Below are positions 1 through 7,101 of a DNA stretch of 22,298 nucleotides, one piece after another (the first letter of the stretch is position 1; each line of letters begins with the position of its first letter). The notes under the pieces were generated by a model. The model had not been told where the DNA came from. It worked only from the letters and a program-made list of their open reading frames with translations, and made no database searches. The position numbers and the translations under genes were made by a program. Source of the stretch: a virus; the IMG/VR virus record IMGVR_UViG_3300003324_000710, positions 1 through 22,298 of that record, one strand, 5' to 3'.

Positions 1-759
1 GCTCGCGATGCTCTCGATGCTCGCGCTGCTCGCGCTGCTCGCGCTGCTCGCGCTGCTCGCGCTGCGACGGACGGAGTCCGCCGCGGGGGTGCCCTGCAAC
101 GGTTCGCCGAATGGTGTTTGCAGCGCTGGAATTGGTGGTATCAGGAGGTCTCGTACCTGGCATGCACGCACATCGGCGCCGAGCAGCTCGGAACGAGCTC
201 GGGCCTGCGATGGGCGAAGCCGATCTACGATGCGTTCCTCGCCGGCTGCTGGACGATCCAGTTCACCGACGACGCGCTCCTCTGGTGCGCCAAGCCAGCC
301 GTCCACGTCGAGGAGATCCCGACGGGACGACGCTTGCACTCCGCCGAGACGGCCGCCGTGGAGTCGGACATCGAGCGACTCTACTTCTGGCACGGCGTGC
401 TCGTGCCGGCGTTCGTCGTCGTCCGCCCCGACCTGATCACGCTCGATCACATCCGACAGGAAGAGAACGCCGAAGTCCGCCGCGTGATGACCGAACGCTA
501 CGGGTACGAGCGGTACCTGACCGACGTCGGCGCGCAGCGTGAGCAGGCCGACGACTATGGCGAGTTGTTCCGGATCCAGCGCGAGGGCGACACCGATCTT
601 GTGATGGTGCGCGTCGTCAACTCGACGCCTGAGCCCGACGGGTCATTCAAGCCCTACATGCTCCGCGTGCCGCCACACGTGACGAGCGCCCGCGAAGCCG
701 TGGCGTGGACCTGGGGGATCGAGCGCGCCGAGCAGTACGCACCAGCGATTCAGACATGA
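1..759 (+). CDS. DUF6745-like protein, 5' end outside the window
   Basis: The reading frame is open from base 1 to the stop at 757-759, so the gene most likely starts upstream; a TTG at 118 is the best internal start (213 residues). The first 23 codons encode a low-complexity R/L-[AD]-A run. After it come aromatic-rich segments (QRWNWWYQEVSY) and a C-terminal stretch VNSTPEPDGSFKPYMLRVPP followed by AREAVAWTWG. That C-terminal pattern is what I associate with DUF6745, a family of unknown function often preceded by Ala/Arg/Asp/Leu repeats, as here. No catalytic motif is evident. Family assignment is from memory and moderately sure; function is unknown. It may be cargo picked up from a host rather than a core phage gene. 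A 34-bp gap separates it from the next gene. Confidence 0.7.
   Translation, partial: ARDALDARAARAARAARAARAATDGVRRGGALQRFAEWCLQRWNWWYQEVSYLACTHIGAEQLGTSSGLRWAKPIYDAFLAGCWTIQFTDDALLWCAKPAVHVEEIPTGRRLHSAETAAVESDIERLYFWHGVLVPAFVVVRPDLITLDHIRQEENAEVRRVMTERYGYERYLTDVGAQREQADDYGELFRIQREGDTDLVMVRVVNSTPEPDGSFKPYMLRVPPHVTSAREAVAWTWGIERAEQYAPAIQT
4..66 (+). repeat. 9-bp in-frame tandem repeat
   Basis: Four perfect copies of CGCGCTGCT (22-57) are flanked by two degenerate copies (4-21) and one copy with a single change (58-66). Each unit is three codons, giving the peptide series RDA-LDA-(RAA)x5. Because the unit is a multiple of three, copy-number change by slippage would preserve the frame of the surrounding gene. 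Confidence 0.9.
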
Positions 760-793
760 TCGTGCTCAGCGACCTTAGCCAAACGGAATAACA

Positions 794-1690
794 ATGCGCT
801 TTTCCAAGATCTGGCACGACGCCACGACCACGCGGCTCGAGTGGCACGAGGACCTCGCCGGCGCGGTCGATCGACACGAGTTCGAGTGCACCGAAACGCC
901 CACACGCGCATTCCGGGATGCGCTGCAGGCGTTCGTCCCGTTCGCCGTCGGGCTTCTGAGTCTGCCGGCTGAGTGGGCGGACGCCACGGTGCGCTCGCTC
1001 TCGATCAAGGATGGCGACGACGGGCTCGGGCTCCAGGTGACGATCATGCGGAAGATCGCCACGGCGAAGAACCGGCCGGTGGTGATCACCACGCCCTACC
1101 TGTCCGAGCCGCCCGACGGGTACAACGGCGACGGCGTCGGCTACCTGAACGAAGTCACGCTCATGCTGCTGGCCGAGGCCGAAGTGCAGGCCGAGCTCTA
1201 TCGCGACGGCACGCGGGGCGAGCAGATCACGCTGCCGCTCTCGAACAACGCGCGCGAGGTCGACGACCGCATGGCCGCGGCGGAAGTCGCGTCGACCCGG
1301 AAGCCCAAGAACGGGAAGAAGTCGAAGGCGCCGAAGCAGGGCGACACCGGCGTCGCGATCGTCGCCAACGAGCCGGGCGAGCCAATGACCGACGCCGCGC
1401 TCCGGCAGCTCCTGCTCTCCGTCGAGCGGGATGTGCCGGTCGACGCGATCAACCTCTGGACGTCGAGCGACCGCAACGTGGCGCGCGCATGGGCCGAGGC
1501 GCGGCAGAAGGAGATCGTGGCCGGGTATCACGCGACAAGCGAGTTCGCGGAGCCCGAGTGTGTCGCGAAGTCGGCGACGCTGCCGCTCAAGGCGGACGAG
1601 TGGACGACGCCGGCGCCGCCCAAGGTGAGCGACAACGGCGTCCAGGAAGCGCGGGCGGCGATCGAGCGCGAGGCGTCGGGGGCGCCGTGA
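794..1690 (+). CDS. conserved phage protein of unknown function
   Basis: Predicted 298-residue protein. Residues 1-150 form a compact alpha/beta-looking domain with a repeated phage-type pattern: a charged N-terminus, an FRDALQAFVPFAV helix, a strand ending VRSLSIKDGDDGLG, then TTPYLSEPP. Residues about 160-195 are a Lys/Pro-rich linker and the rest is helical (AINLWTSSDRNVARAWAEARQKEI). I have seen similar N-terminal domains in phage early regions next to DNA-handling genes but know no function. The ATG at 794 has only weak SD similarity upstream. The stop overlaps the GTG of the next gene at 1687, so the two are probably translated together. Confidence 0.75.
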   Translation: MRFSKIWHDATTTRLEWHEDLAGAVDRHEFECTETPTRAFRDALQAFVPFAVGLLSLPAEWADATVRSLSIKDGDDGLGLQVTIMRKIATAKNRPVVITTPYLSEPPDGYNGDGVGYLNEVTLMLLAEAEVQAELYRDGTRGEQITLPLSNNAREVDDRMAAAEVASTRKPKNGKKSKAPKQGDTGVAIVANEPGEPMTDAALRQLLLSVERDVPVDAINLWTSSDRNVARAWAEARQKEIVAGYHATSEFAEPECVAKSATLPLKADEWTTPAPPKVSDNGVQEARAAIEREASGAP

Positions 1691-3570
1691 CGAAGCTGCG
1701 TGTCTCTACCGCGCTGTCGCTGCCCGAGGACACGGTTACAAGCACGCTGATCGTGTATGGCGGGAAGGGGATGGGCAAAACGAACTTTGGCAGCGTGCTC
1801 GTCGAGGAACTGTCGCGGGCCAAGCTCCGATGGTCGTTCCTCGACCCAATGGGCGTTGCCTGGGGGCTACGCTACTCGGCGGATGGCAGCGGGCCGGGCA
1901 TCGAGTGCGTCATCCTCGGCGGTCCGCACGGCGACATGCCGATCGAGCCCACTGGCGGCGCGGTGATCGCCGATTTCGTCGTCGACGAAGAGGCGAACGT
2001 GCTCATCGACTTTTCGCGAAAGCCGTCAGGCGACATGTGGTCGAATGGTGAGCGCGTTCGCTTCGTGACGGATTACACGCGGCGTCTCTTCAGTCGGCAG
2101 GGCCAGCTCGTTAACGGCCGACGCCGAGAGCCGTTGTTTCAGATACTGGACGAGGCCGCGCGATACATCCCGCAGGTGATTCCCGCCGGTCGCTCGGATG
2201 CGTTCAGCCTCGCAGACTGCCTCGGTGCGTGGGAGCAGGCCGTCGAGGAAGGGCGCAACATCGGGCTCGGCGTCGGGCTCCTGACCCAGCGATCGGCACG
2301 CATCAACAAGAGCGTCGCAGAACTCGCGGACGCGATGATCGCGTTCCGCACGGTTGGACCGAACTCGATCGAGGCCGTCACCGATTGGCTCGGCTCGCAT
2401 GTGGAGAAGAGCCGCATCAAGGAGTTGACCGGTCAGGTGCGAACGCTTCCCGTCGGGAGTGCGCTCGTCGTATCGCCTGGGTGGCTTGGGCTAGAAGAGG
2501 TCGTCCACTTCCGCGAGCGACAGACATTCGACTCGAGCGCGACGCCGAAAGCCGGCCAGCGAGCGAAGAAGGTCAGTGGACCCGGCGCTAAGCCCGACCT
2601 CGCGAAGTACCAGGAGCGGATGGCGGCGACGATCGAGCGCGCGAAGGCCGATGACCCCGCAGAGCTGCGCAAGCAGATTCTCGCGCTCAAGAAGCAACTG
2701 GCCGAGACCGAGCGCGCGCTTGCGGCGAACGCTGGCGTCTCTGGCAAGGAGATCGAGCGGCTGCTCGCCGAGGAGCACCAGCGCGGCTACAACAATGGCG
2801 TGGCAGCGGAGCGCGCGCGCCTGCAGGTCGCGGCGGGGCGACTGCTTCGCACGCTGGAAGAGTACAGCTCGGACATTGCCGCAACTGCTGGCGGGCTGGG
2901 AGACATCGTCAGCAAGTACCGCGACGCCTTCCAGACCGAGAGCACCGCGCAGGTGGCAGCCCGTGACCCCATCGCCGCACGCCACCCTGCGACGCCGCGC
3001 CGGTTCGAGGTCGTGAAGCGTCCTGCGCCATCGCGCGGTGTGGGTCGTGTGGCCGGGCCCGAGCCGAGCGACAACGGCCACGTCACCGGCGTCGAGCAGA
3101 AGATCCTCAACACGCTCCGCGCGCTCGAGGACCTTGGCATCAGCCCCGTCGACAAGCCGACGGCCGCAGCGCTCGTGGGCTACCACCCGAACGCCAAGAG
3201 CTACGCGAACGCCTTGGGCTCGCTGCGCACGGCGGGCCACGTCGACTACCCGAACGGCGGGCAGGTGGCGCTCACCGACACCGGGCGCGCGCGCGGCACG
3301 AGCCAGTTCTCGATCACGTCGCTCGACGAACTCCATCGCACGTGGTTCGACCGGCTGGGCAACGTCGCGCGGCGCATCTTGGAGCCGTTGATCGCGGCGT
3401 ACCCGGACGCGCTGGATGCCGACGACGTGGCGGCGGCGGCTGACTATCACCCGAACGCGAAGTCGTTCGCGAACATGAAGGGCCGGCTCCGAACCTTGGG
3501 CCTGGTCGACTACCCGCGTCCCGGCCAGATCGCCGCAACGCGCGTGCTGTTCCCGGAGGGGCTCGTCTGA
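1687..3570 (+). CDS. HerA/FtsK-like P-loop ATPase with two C-terminal winged-helix modules
   Basis: Predicted 627-residue protein from the GTG at 1687, chosen because it overlaps the previous stop and lies 24 codons before the Walker A; the frame is open further upstream but out of phase with a real gene. Residues 25-32 are Walker A (GGKGMGKT). Walker B ends in D155-E156 (QILDEA) and LLTQRSARI around residue 201 fits the sensor region of HerA-like ATPases. Residues about 310-350 look coiled-coil. Two similar winged-helix-like segments follow, each with YHPNAKS[YF]AN then LRT-G-VDYP, at residues 499 and 587, 88 residues apart. Likely an ATP-driven DNA translocase or DNA-binding ATPase; the substrate is unknown. 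It sits directly upstream of the recombinase region. ATPase fold sure, role not. Confidence 0.85.
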   Translation: MTKLRVSTALSLPEDTVTSTLIVYGGKGMGKTNFGSVLVEELSRAKLRWSFLDPMGVAWGLRYSADGSGPGIECVILGGPHGDMPIEPTGGAVIADFVVDEEANVLIDFSRKPSGDMWSNGERVRFVTDYTRRLFSRQGQLVNGRRREPLFQILDEAARYIPQVIPAGRSDAFSLADCLGAWEQAVEEGRNIGLGVGLLTQRSARINKSVAELADAMIAFRTVGPNSIEAVTDWLGSHVEKSRIKELTGQVRTLPVGSALVVSPGWLGLEEVVHFRERQTFDSSATPKAGQRAKKVSGPGAKPDLAKYQERMAATIERAKADDPAELRKQILALKKQLAETERALAANAGVSGKEIERLLAEEHQRGYNNGVAAERARLQVAAGRLLRTLEEYSSDIAATAGGLGDIVSKYRDAFQTESTAQVAARDPIAARHPATPRRFEVVKRPAPSRGVGRVAGPEPSDNGHVTGVEQKILNTLRALEDLGISPVDKPTAAALVGYHPNAKSYANALGSLRTAGHVDYPNGGQVALTDTGRARGTSQFSITSLDELHRTWFDRLGNVARRILEPLIAAYPDALDADDVAAAADYHPNAKSFANMKGRLRTLGLVDYPRPGQIAATRVLFPEGLV

Positions 3571-3749
3571 TGACGAAGCGCGGCGTGGCCGTGGACTCGA
3601 TCACGAGCGTAGAAACGCTCGACTTCGACGCGTGGGCGGCACAGTACGCGGGTGCCGTGCTCGCGGCGCACCGCGCAGCCGTGCATCGTTTGGATGATCC
3701 TGCGCCGGCCACCACACCGGCGCGCCGCTCCGACCACGAAGCCGCCTAA
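3570..3749 (+). CDS. small hypothetical protein, 59 residues
   Basis: A short ORF whose ATG overlaps the stop of the ATPase gene (ATGA), the coupling used throughout this window. The product begins MTKRGVAVDSITSVETLDFD and has one amphipathic helix (WAAQYAGAVLAAHRAAVHRL) and a Pro/Arg-rich tail. Third codon positions are almost all G or C. No family recognised. It ends 16 bases before the recombinase start, so it could couple the two genes; the DNA at its 3' end also carries a small inverted repeat (3702-3723). Confidence 0.55.
   Translation: MTKRGVAVDSITSVETLDFDAWAAQYAGAVLAAHRAAVHRLDDPAPATTPARRSDHEAA
3702..3723. repeat. inverted repeat just upstream of the recombinase gene
   Basis: Perfect 7-bp arms GCGCCGG / CCGGCGC separated by 8 bases (CCACCACA), ending 42 bases before the recombinase ATG. 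In DNA this GC-rich such a dyad can arise by chance. It could be a translation-controlling hairpin or part of a recombination site; nothing in the sequence decides. Confidence 0.35.
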
Positions 3750-3765
3750 GAGCCACGGCCCAACG

Positions 3766-5523
3766 ATGCCACCACGCCCCGCCACGCGCCCCGTTCCCGT
3801 CGTCGATCTCGCTGCGATCGATTGCGTCGGGTACATCCGCGTCTCCGATGAATCGCAGGCCGACGAGAAGCGCACGTCGCTCGATGATCAAAGGCAGGCG
3901 ATCGAACGCCGCGCGTCTGAGCTCGGCCGGAACGTGCAGTACTGGTTCGTCGACGCCGGCGCCTCGGGCGGCTCGGAGCACCGGCCAGAGTTTCAATCGC
4001 TCTTGGCCTCGTGCCACGCCGCGCCGCGCCGATCAGGGCCAGGCCACCGGGCCGGCTACGTGATCGTGCTCAATGAGTCGCGCTTCGGGCGATTCGACGA
4101 TCCGGACGACGCCGGCTATTTCCGGGGGATGCTGCGCCGGCTCGGCTGGCAGCTCCGCTACAGCGAGAACGACGTCGTCGAGAACAAGATGCTCAACTTG
4201 CTGCTTCGGTCCGTCACCGCGGCGCAGGCGAGCGAATATCGCGACAATGTGAAGCGAAACGCCCGCCGCGGTGCCAAGGGCACGGCCGAGCAGGGCTACT
4301 GGCAGTCGCAGGCGCCCTACGGCTACCGTCGCGCCGTCGTGTACCCGCCGGGCCGCGAGCGCGTGCTGGAGAACGGCGTCCGGAAAGCGATCGACGAGCG
4401 CGTCTCGCTGACACCCCACGAGGGCGAGGCCGAGATCATTCGCGCGATGTTCCGGCGCTACGCCAAAGGCGCTGATTCGGTGCACAGCTTGGCCGATTGG
4501 CTCACCACGAACGATCGCGATCGGAAGTGGAACTGCGCCATGGTGCGCTACTGCTTGAAGAATCCGGCATATGCGGGCGACGTCGTGCACGGCCGCGTAC
4601 CGTCCGAACTCCGCGTGAACGGGCACCGGCCGACGCGACCCGCCGACGAGTGGTGGATCTGTCGCGACGCGCACCCGGCGATCATCCCGCGCGACTTGTT
4701 CGACGCGGTGCAGTCGCGGCTTTCGGCAAACCGTCGCGCGACCCGCGGCGTGCGATCGGATTGGGTTCTCACGGGCCTCGTGCGCTGCCGCTGCGGCGCG
4801 ACGCTCGCCGGTGGCGGGGGAGGAGGTCGAAGCGGCCGCTCCCCGAGCTACAAGTGTGCGACGCACGGCCAGCACGCCGCAGCGCGATGCGCCTATCGGG
4901 GCTCGGTCGTGAAGTACGCGCTCGAGCGCGCCATCGTCATGGAGATCGCCAAGGTGCTGTCATCGCGCGGCGCCAAGGAGCGACTGGCGAAAGCGCTCGA
5001 CGCGGCCATGACGCGAGAGCGAGAGACGCCTGGCGACCTCCTGGTCGCCGTTGATGCGCGGCTTGCGGCTGTCCAGGAGCGGCGCGATCGGCTCGTGCGC
5101 GCGATCGAAGCGGGCACGCTCTCGCACCTGGATGCGCGCGCCCGGATGGGTGAACTCCGGCAAGAGGAGGCACAGGCCCGTCGCGACCGCGAGCGGCTCA
5201 TCGTCGAGCATGACCGGCGCAACAAGGGCACCGATGAGCGCGAGCAGTTGCTGTCGCTCTTGCTCGATTTCCCTAAAGCCGCGGCGACGCTCGAGGGACC
5301 AGCGCTTCGCGAGTTGCTCCGGCCGTGGATTCGATCTGCGGTCTTCAACACGGACACGAGAGTCCTCACGATGGAAATTCGGCACGTCCCATCCTTGGCG
5401 GTCGCTGCTGGCGCGTCTTTCCCTGTAGCGGATTTGGATAGGCTGGCACCCGAGCCTAAGCAAAAAGGCTACACCGTTCGGCACGCCGTCGTTGGGAAGC
5501 CACGGAAGCGAGGCGCGGCATGA
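3766..5523 (+). CDS. large serine recombinase (probable phage integrase)
   Basis: Predicted 585-residue protein, a typical large serine recombinase size. The N-terminal resolvase-like domain has GYIRVSDES, with S27 the expected nucleophile, then VDAGASGGSEHRPEFQ and the Arg-rich RFGRFD. A recombinase domain follows (AQAPYGYRRA; NPAYAGDVVHGR). A zinc-ribbon has Cys at 341, 343, 364 and 375, and a coiled-coil-like Arg/Glu-rich region lies at about 430-490. These enzymes cut and rejoin attP and attB through a phosphoserine intermediate and need a directionality factor for excision. The ATG at 3766 is preferred because residues before it are out of keeping with the family; the frame is open to 3652. 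Unusually there is almost no non-coding DNA on either side for attP. The next gene overlaps by 4 bases. Confidence 0.93.
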   Translation: MPPRPATRPVPVVDLAAIDCVGYIRVSDESQADEKRTSLDDQRQAIERRASELGRNVQYWFVDAGASGGSEHRPEFQSLLASCHAAPRRSGPGHRAGYVIVLNESRFGRFDDPDDAGYFRGMLRRLGWQLRYSENDVVENKMLNLLLRSVTAAQASEYRDNVKRNARRGAKGTAEQGYWQSQAPYGYRRAVVYPPGRERVLENGVRKAIDERVSLTPHEGEAEIIRAMFRRYAKGADSVHSLADWLTTNDRDRKWNCAMVRYCLKNPAYAGDVVHGRVPSELRVNGHRPTRPADEWWICRDAHPAIIPRDLFDAVQSRLSANRRATRGVRSDWVLTGLVRCRCGATLAGGGGGGRSGRSPSYKCATHGQHAAARCAYRGSVVKYALERAIVMEIAKVLSSRGAKERLAKALDAAMTRERETPGDLLVAVDARLAAVQERRDRLVRAIEAGTLSHLDARARMGELRQEEAQARRDRERLIVEHDRRNKGTDEREQLLSLLLDFPKAAATLEGPALRELLRPWIRSAVFNTDTRVLTMEIRHVPSLAVAAGASFPVADLDRLAPEPKQKGYTVRHAVVGKPRKRGAA

Positions 5524-5948
5524 CCGCGCCGACGAACCGCTACCGCGGCAAGCGCTCGTGGAAGCAGACCAACTTCCTCACCAAGTCCGAGCGGCTCCCG
5601 ACCCGCAGAAAGCACGGCCGCGAGCGTGGCTACGCGAACAAAGGCGTCGAGCGCACCCGTAAGCTGAACGCTCGCGGCATCGAACGGCGCACGGGACAGA
5701 CGCGCCATGTGCCAGCGTCGGTCAAGGCGTCGGCCGGAGCGAGCCCGCACCCCTCGAAGCGCCAACGCAAGCTCGAGCTGATGGAGCAGGCGCAGCGCGC
5801 GGGGTGGCGCGGCCGGACGTACAAGGGCGCGAAGCAGTTCGAGGACGCGCTCGAGCGACGCGTGAAGGTGAAGGGCCAGCTCTCGACGCGGCACCTGCCA
5901 CGGAAGCGCTCTGGTTGGCGTCGGTGGCTCGCGAAGGGGAAGCGATGA
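5520..5948 (+). CDS. highly basic hypothetical protein
   Basis: Predicted 142 residues with Arg/Lys throughout and few acidic residues, starting at an ATGA overlap with the recombinase gene. Seen features: KRSWKQTNF near the start, an RRKHGRERGYANKG segment, a predicted helix RQRKLELMEQAQRAGWRG, and a basic C-terminus. No cysteines or obvious fold. The charge suggests nucleic-acid binding, and the position directly after an integrase would suit an accessory or directionality factor, but that is inference only. I do not recognise a family. Confidence 0.65.
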   Translation: MTAPTNRYRGKRSWKQTNFLTKSERLPTRRKHGRERGYANKGVERTRKLNARGIERRTGQTRHVPASVKASAGASPHPSKRQRKLELMEQAQRAGWRGRTYKGAKQFEDALERRVKVKGQLSTRHLPRKRSGWRRWLAKGKR

Positions 5949-6250
5949 GCGCGCCCACGGTTGCCGAGCTGCGCGCCAAGGTCACGGAGAAGGGACCGTG
6001 GTTCGACGTCCCGGCTGCTACGCGCGTCGAACACTGCCGCTCGTGCCGCACGGACGTCTTCTGGATCCGCACGGCAGCGGGCAAAGCGATGCCCGTCGAT
6101 TGCGACGTGCCAGGCGGCAAGCGGCCGGAACGCGCCGAGCCGGACCTGTCCGACGACGGGTCTGGCCGCATGTACGAACCGGCCGACGGCCGCGGCGTCT
6201 CGCACTTCGCGACGTGCCCGCAATCGCCGCTGTGGAGGAACAAGCGGTGA
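5945..6250 (+). CDS. small Cys/His (probable zinc-binding) phage protein
   Basis: Predicted 101 residues, start at 5945 overlapping the previous stop (ATGA). Motifs in order: HCRSCRTDVFWIRTAAGKAMPVDCD (described here as CxxC followed by an aromatic strand and a GKxMPVD turn) and a distal HFATCP. The CxxC ... HxxxC arrangement is typical of a small zinc ribbon found in many phage early regions as a protein of unknown function. Likely cytoplasmic and possibly nucleic-acid binding. The frame is open further upstream, but only the part from 5945 has plausible composition. Confidence 0.7.
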   Translation: MSAPTVAELRAKVTEKGPWFDVPAATRVEHCRSCRTDVFWIRTAAGKAMPVDCDVPGGKRPERAEPDLSDDGSGRMYEPADGRGVSHFATCPQSPLWRNKR

Positions 6251-6558
6251 GTCTCGTCTGCCCGCATTGCCATCGCGAGTTCAAGCCCGCGACGGAGCCG
6301 CTCACGGCACGCCAGCTCGCGGTGCTGCGCTGGATCGAGGACTACATCCGAGTGAACGGCGTCGCGCCGACGTTCACCGAGATCGCGACCGGGATGCGCT
6401 ACGCCTCGCTCTCGTCGGTGCACGAGCACCTGATGAACCTCGAGCGGAAGGGCGTGCTCCTGCGCACCTACAACGCCGAGCGCGGCATCACGCTACTCGT
6501 GCGGTCCGACGAGCTCGGGGCGATCGCGCCCGCGAGCGACGGGGAGACCAGCGACTAA
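6247..6558 (+). CDS. LexA-type winged-helix DNA-binding protein lacking the protease domain
   Basis: Predicted 103 residues from GTG 6247 (GTGA overlap). A short N-terminal CPHCHREF could hold zinc with a partner. Residues 19-85 match the LexA DNA-binding domain: LTARQLAVLRWIEDYI, then GVAPTFTEIATGM, then LSSVHEHLMNLERKGVL. LexA itself is about 200 residues with a Ser-Lys autoprotease; none is present, so this cannot be cleaved by the RecA/SOS route. It may bind host LexA boxes or phage operators. Its stop overlaps the stop of the minus-strand repressor (6555-6558), so the two genes are convergent. Fold assignment is confident, target is unknown. Confidence 0.85.
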   Translation: MSLVCPHCHREFKPATEPLTARQLAVLRWIEDYIRVNGVAPTFTEIATGMRYASLSSVHEHLMNLERKGVLLRTYNAERGITLLVRSDELGAIAPASDGETSD

Positions 6559-6773
6559 TGGCCGCGCTTCTTCTTCGCGGGCTCGTACTCGAGCAGGTCG
6601 CCGGGCGTGCACTCGAGCGCCTCGCAGAGCAGCGCGAGTGTCGAGAGGTTGATGCGGTCCGCGGTCTTGAGCTTGTAGATCGCCGACGGCGTCATGCCCA
6701 TGCGCTTCGCGAGCGCGTACCCGGTGAGCTTCCGGGCTTCCATGAGTTCCTCGAGGCGGACGACGATCGGCAT
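6555..6773 (-). CDS. XRE/Cro-C1 family repressor (small)
   Basis: Predicted 72-residue protein made of one helix-turn-helix domain: LEELMEARKLTGYALAKRM, then MTPSAIYKLKTA as recognition-helix region, then INLSTLALLCEALECTPGDLL, ending in a Lys/Arg tail. This matches the short Cro/C1-type XRE proteins. There is no oligomerisation or protease domain, so control must come from dimerisation of the HTH or from partners. It is the only rightmost-arm gene on the minus strand near a divergent promoter pair, which fits a lysogeny repressor or Cro-like switch protein. The start at 6773 lies 6 bases after a candidate -10 box, so the message may be leaderless. Confidence 0.85.
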   Translation of the reverse strand: MPIVVRLEELMEARKLTGYALAKRMGMTPSAIYKLKTADRINLSTLALLCEALECTPGDLLEYEPAKKKRGH

Positions 6774-6779
6774 GCTTCC

Positions 6780-6808
6780 ATAGTAGCACTATTGTCCCCT
6801 CTGGACAA
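6780..6808 (-). promoter_or_regulatory. candidate leftward promoter for the repressor
   Basis: On the minus strand a -35-like TTGTCC (6808-6803) is followed after exactly 17 bases by TACTAT (6785-6780), each 4/6 to sigma70 consensus. Only 6 bases separate the -10 from the repressor ATG, so transcription would start at or next to the A of ATG. A GGAAG sits 1 base before ATG, too close to act as a normal SD. Confidence 0.5.
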
Positions 6809-6810
6809 TA
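6790..6810. promoter_or_regulatory. operator-like dyad 1 (TATTGTCC / GGACAATA)
   Basis: A perfect inverted repeat with 8-bp arms, TATTGTCC at 6790-6797 and GGACAATA at 6803-6810, around a 5-base spacer (CCTCT). It overlaps the -35 elements of both divergent promoter candidates, the position expected for a Cro/C1-type operator. The two half-sites are 13 bases apart centre to centre, so both face nearly the same side of the helix. Confidence 0.75.
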
Positions 6811-6831
6811 TGTGCCGCTGGCCGCTATATT
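6802..6831 (+). promoter_or_regulatory. candidate rightward early promoter
   Basis: TGGACA (6802-6807, 5/6 to TTGACA) and TATATT (6826-6831, 4/6 to TATAAT) are separated by 18 bases. The predicted start near 6838 would lead into an SD and the gene at 6865, and from there into the long right-arm operon. Its -35 lies in operator dyad 1 and its start in dyad 2. Confidence 0.6.
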
Positions 6832-6855
6832 CCCTAGTGGACCATACCACCAGGG
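6832..6855. promoter_or_regulatory. operator-like dyad 2
   Basis: Arms CCCTAGTGG (6832-6840) and CCACCAGGG (6847-6855) pair in 8 of 9 positions around a 6-base spacer. It spans the predicted transcription start of the rightward promoter. GGACCATA at 6839-6846 matches the dyad-1 half-site GGACAATA in 7 of 8 bases, 36 bases downstream, so it may be a weaker copy of the same operator half. Confidence 0.5.
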
Positions 6856-6864
6856 AGGAAGCGC

Positions 6865-7101
6865 ATGACCCATGTGAACGGATCACGCCGCGTGAAGCGG
6901 CAAGTCACCACGGCCCGGGGCGAGCCGTTGGTACTCCTGCTCTCGCCCGAGGGCATTTGGCTCCGCGAGCCACGTCGTCGGACCGCGTTCCTGCTCCCCT
7001 ACGGCGCCGCGTTCCAGCGCGCCGTGCAGCTCCAGGTCGATGCCGACCGTGCGGCGAAACGCGCGTCGCGCAAAGCACGCAGGCAGGGGAGGGCCCGCTG
7101 A
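6865..7101 (+). CDS. small basic phage protein, first gene of the right-arm operon
   Basis: Predicted 78 residues. A strong SD (AGGGAGGAA, 6852-6860) ends 4 bases before the ATG, the best ribosome site in the window, as expected for the first gene after a promoter. The centre reads PLVLLLSPEGIWLREPRRR, a strand-turn-strand with an LLPYGAAFQRAVQLQVDADRAAKR helix after it and a basic tail. I recognise the pattern as a recurrent small phage protein without known function. Being directly behind the divergent promoter it may be a Cro-like or other early regulator, but no HTH is evident. Confidence 0.7.
   Translation: MTHVNGSRRVKRQVTTARGEPLVLLLSPEGIWLREPRRRTAFLLPYGAAFQRAVQLQVDADRAAKRASRKARRQGRAR

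Noticed and set aside
8-436. ORF with a Leu/Ala-rich N-terminus that looks like a signal peptide
   Set aside because: It is the 9-bp repeat read in another frame; downstream it is Arg/Ser-rich shadow sequence of the gene in frame 1.
973-1686. N-terminal extension of the HerA-like ATPase
   Set aside because: Arg/Gly/Ala-rich sequence antiphase to the real 794-1690 gene; the GTG at 1687 gives a normal start overlap.
4033-4875. 280-residue minus-strand ORF opposite the recombinase
   Set aside because: Typical antisense ORF of GC-rich DNA; lies wholly within a confidently assigned gene and has no recognisable domain.
5961-7100. Long N-terminal extension of the 7101 gene
   Set aside because: It runs through three real plus-strand genes, the repressor and the control region; composition is shadow-like.
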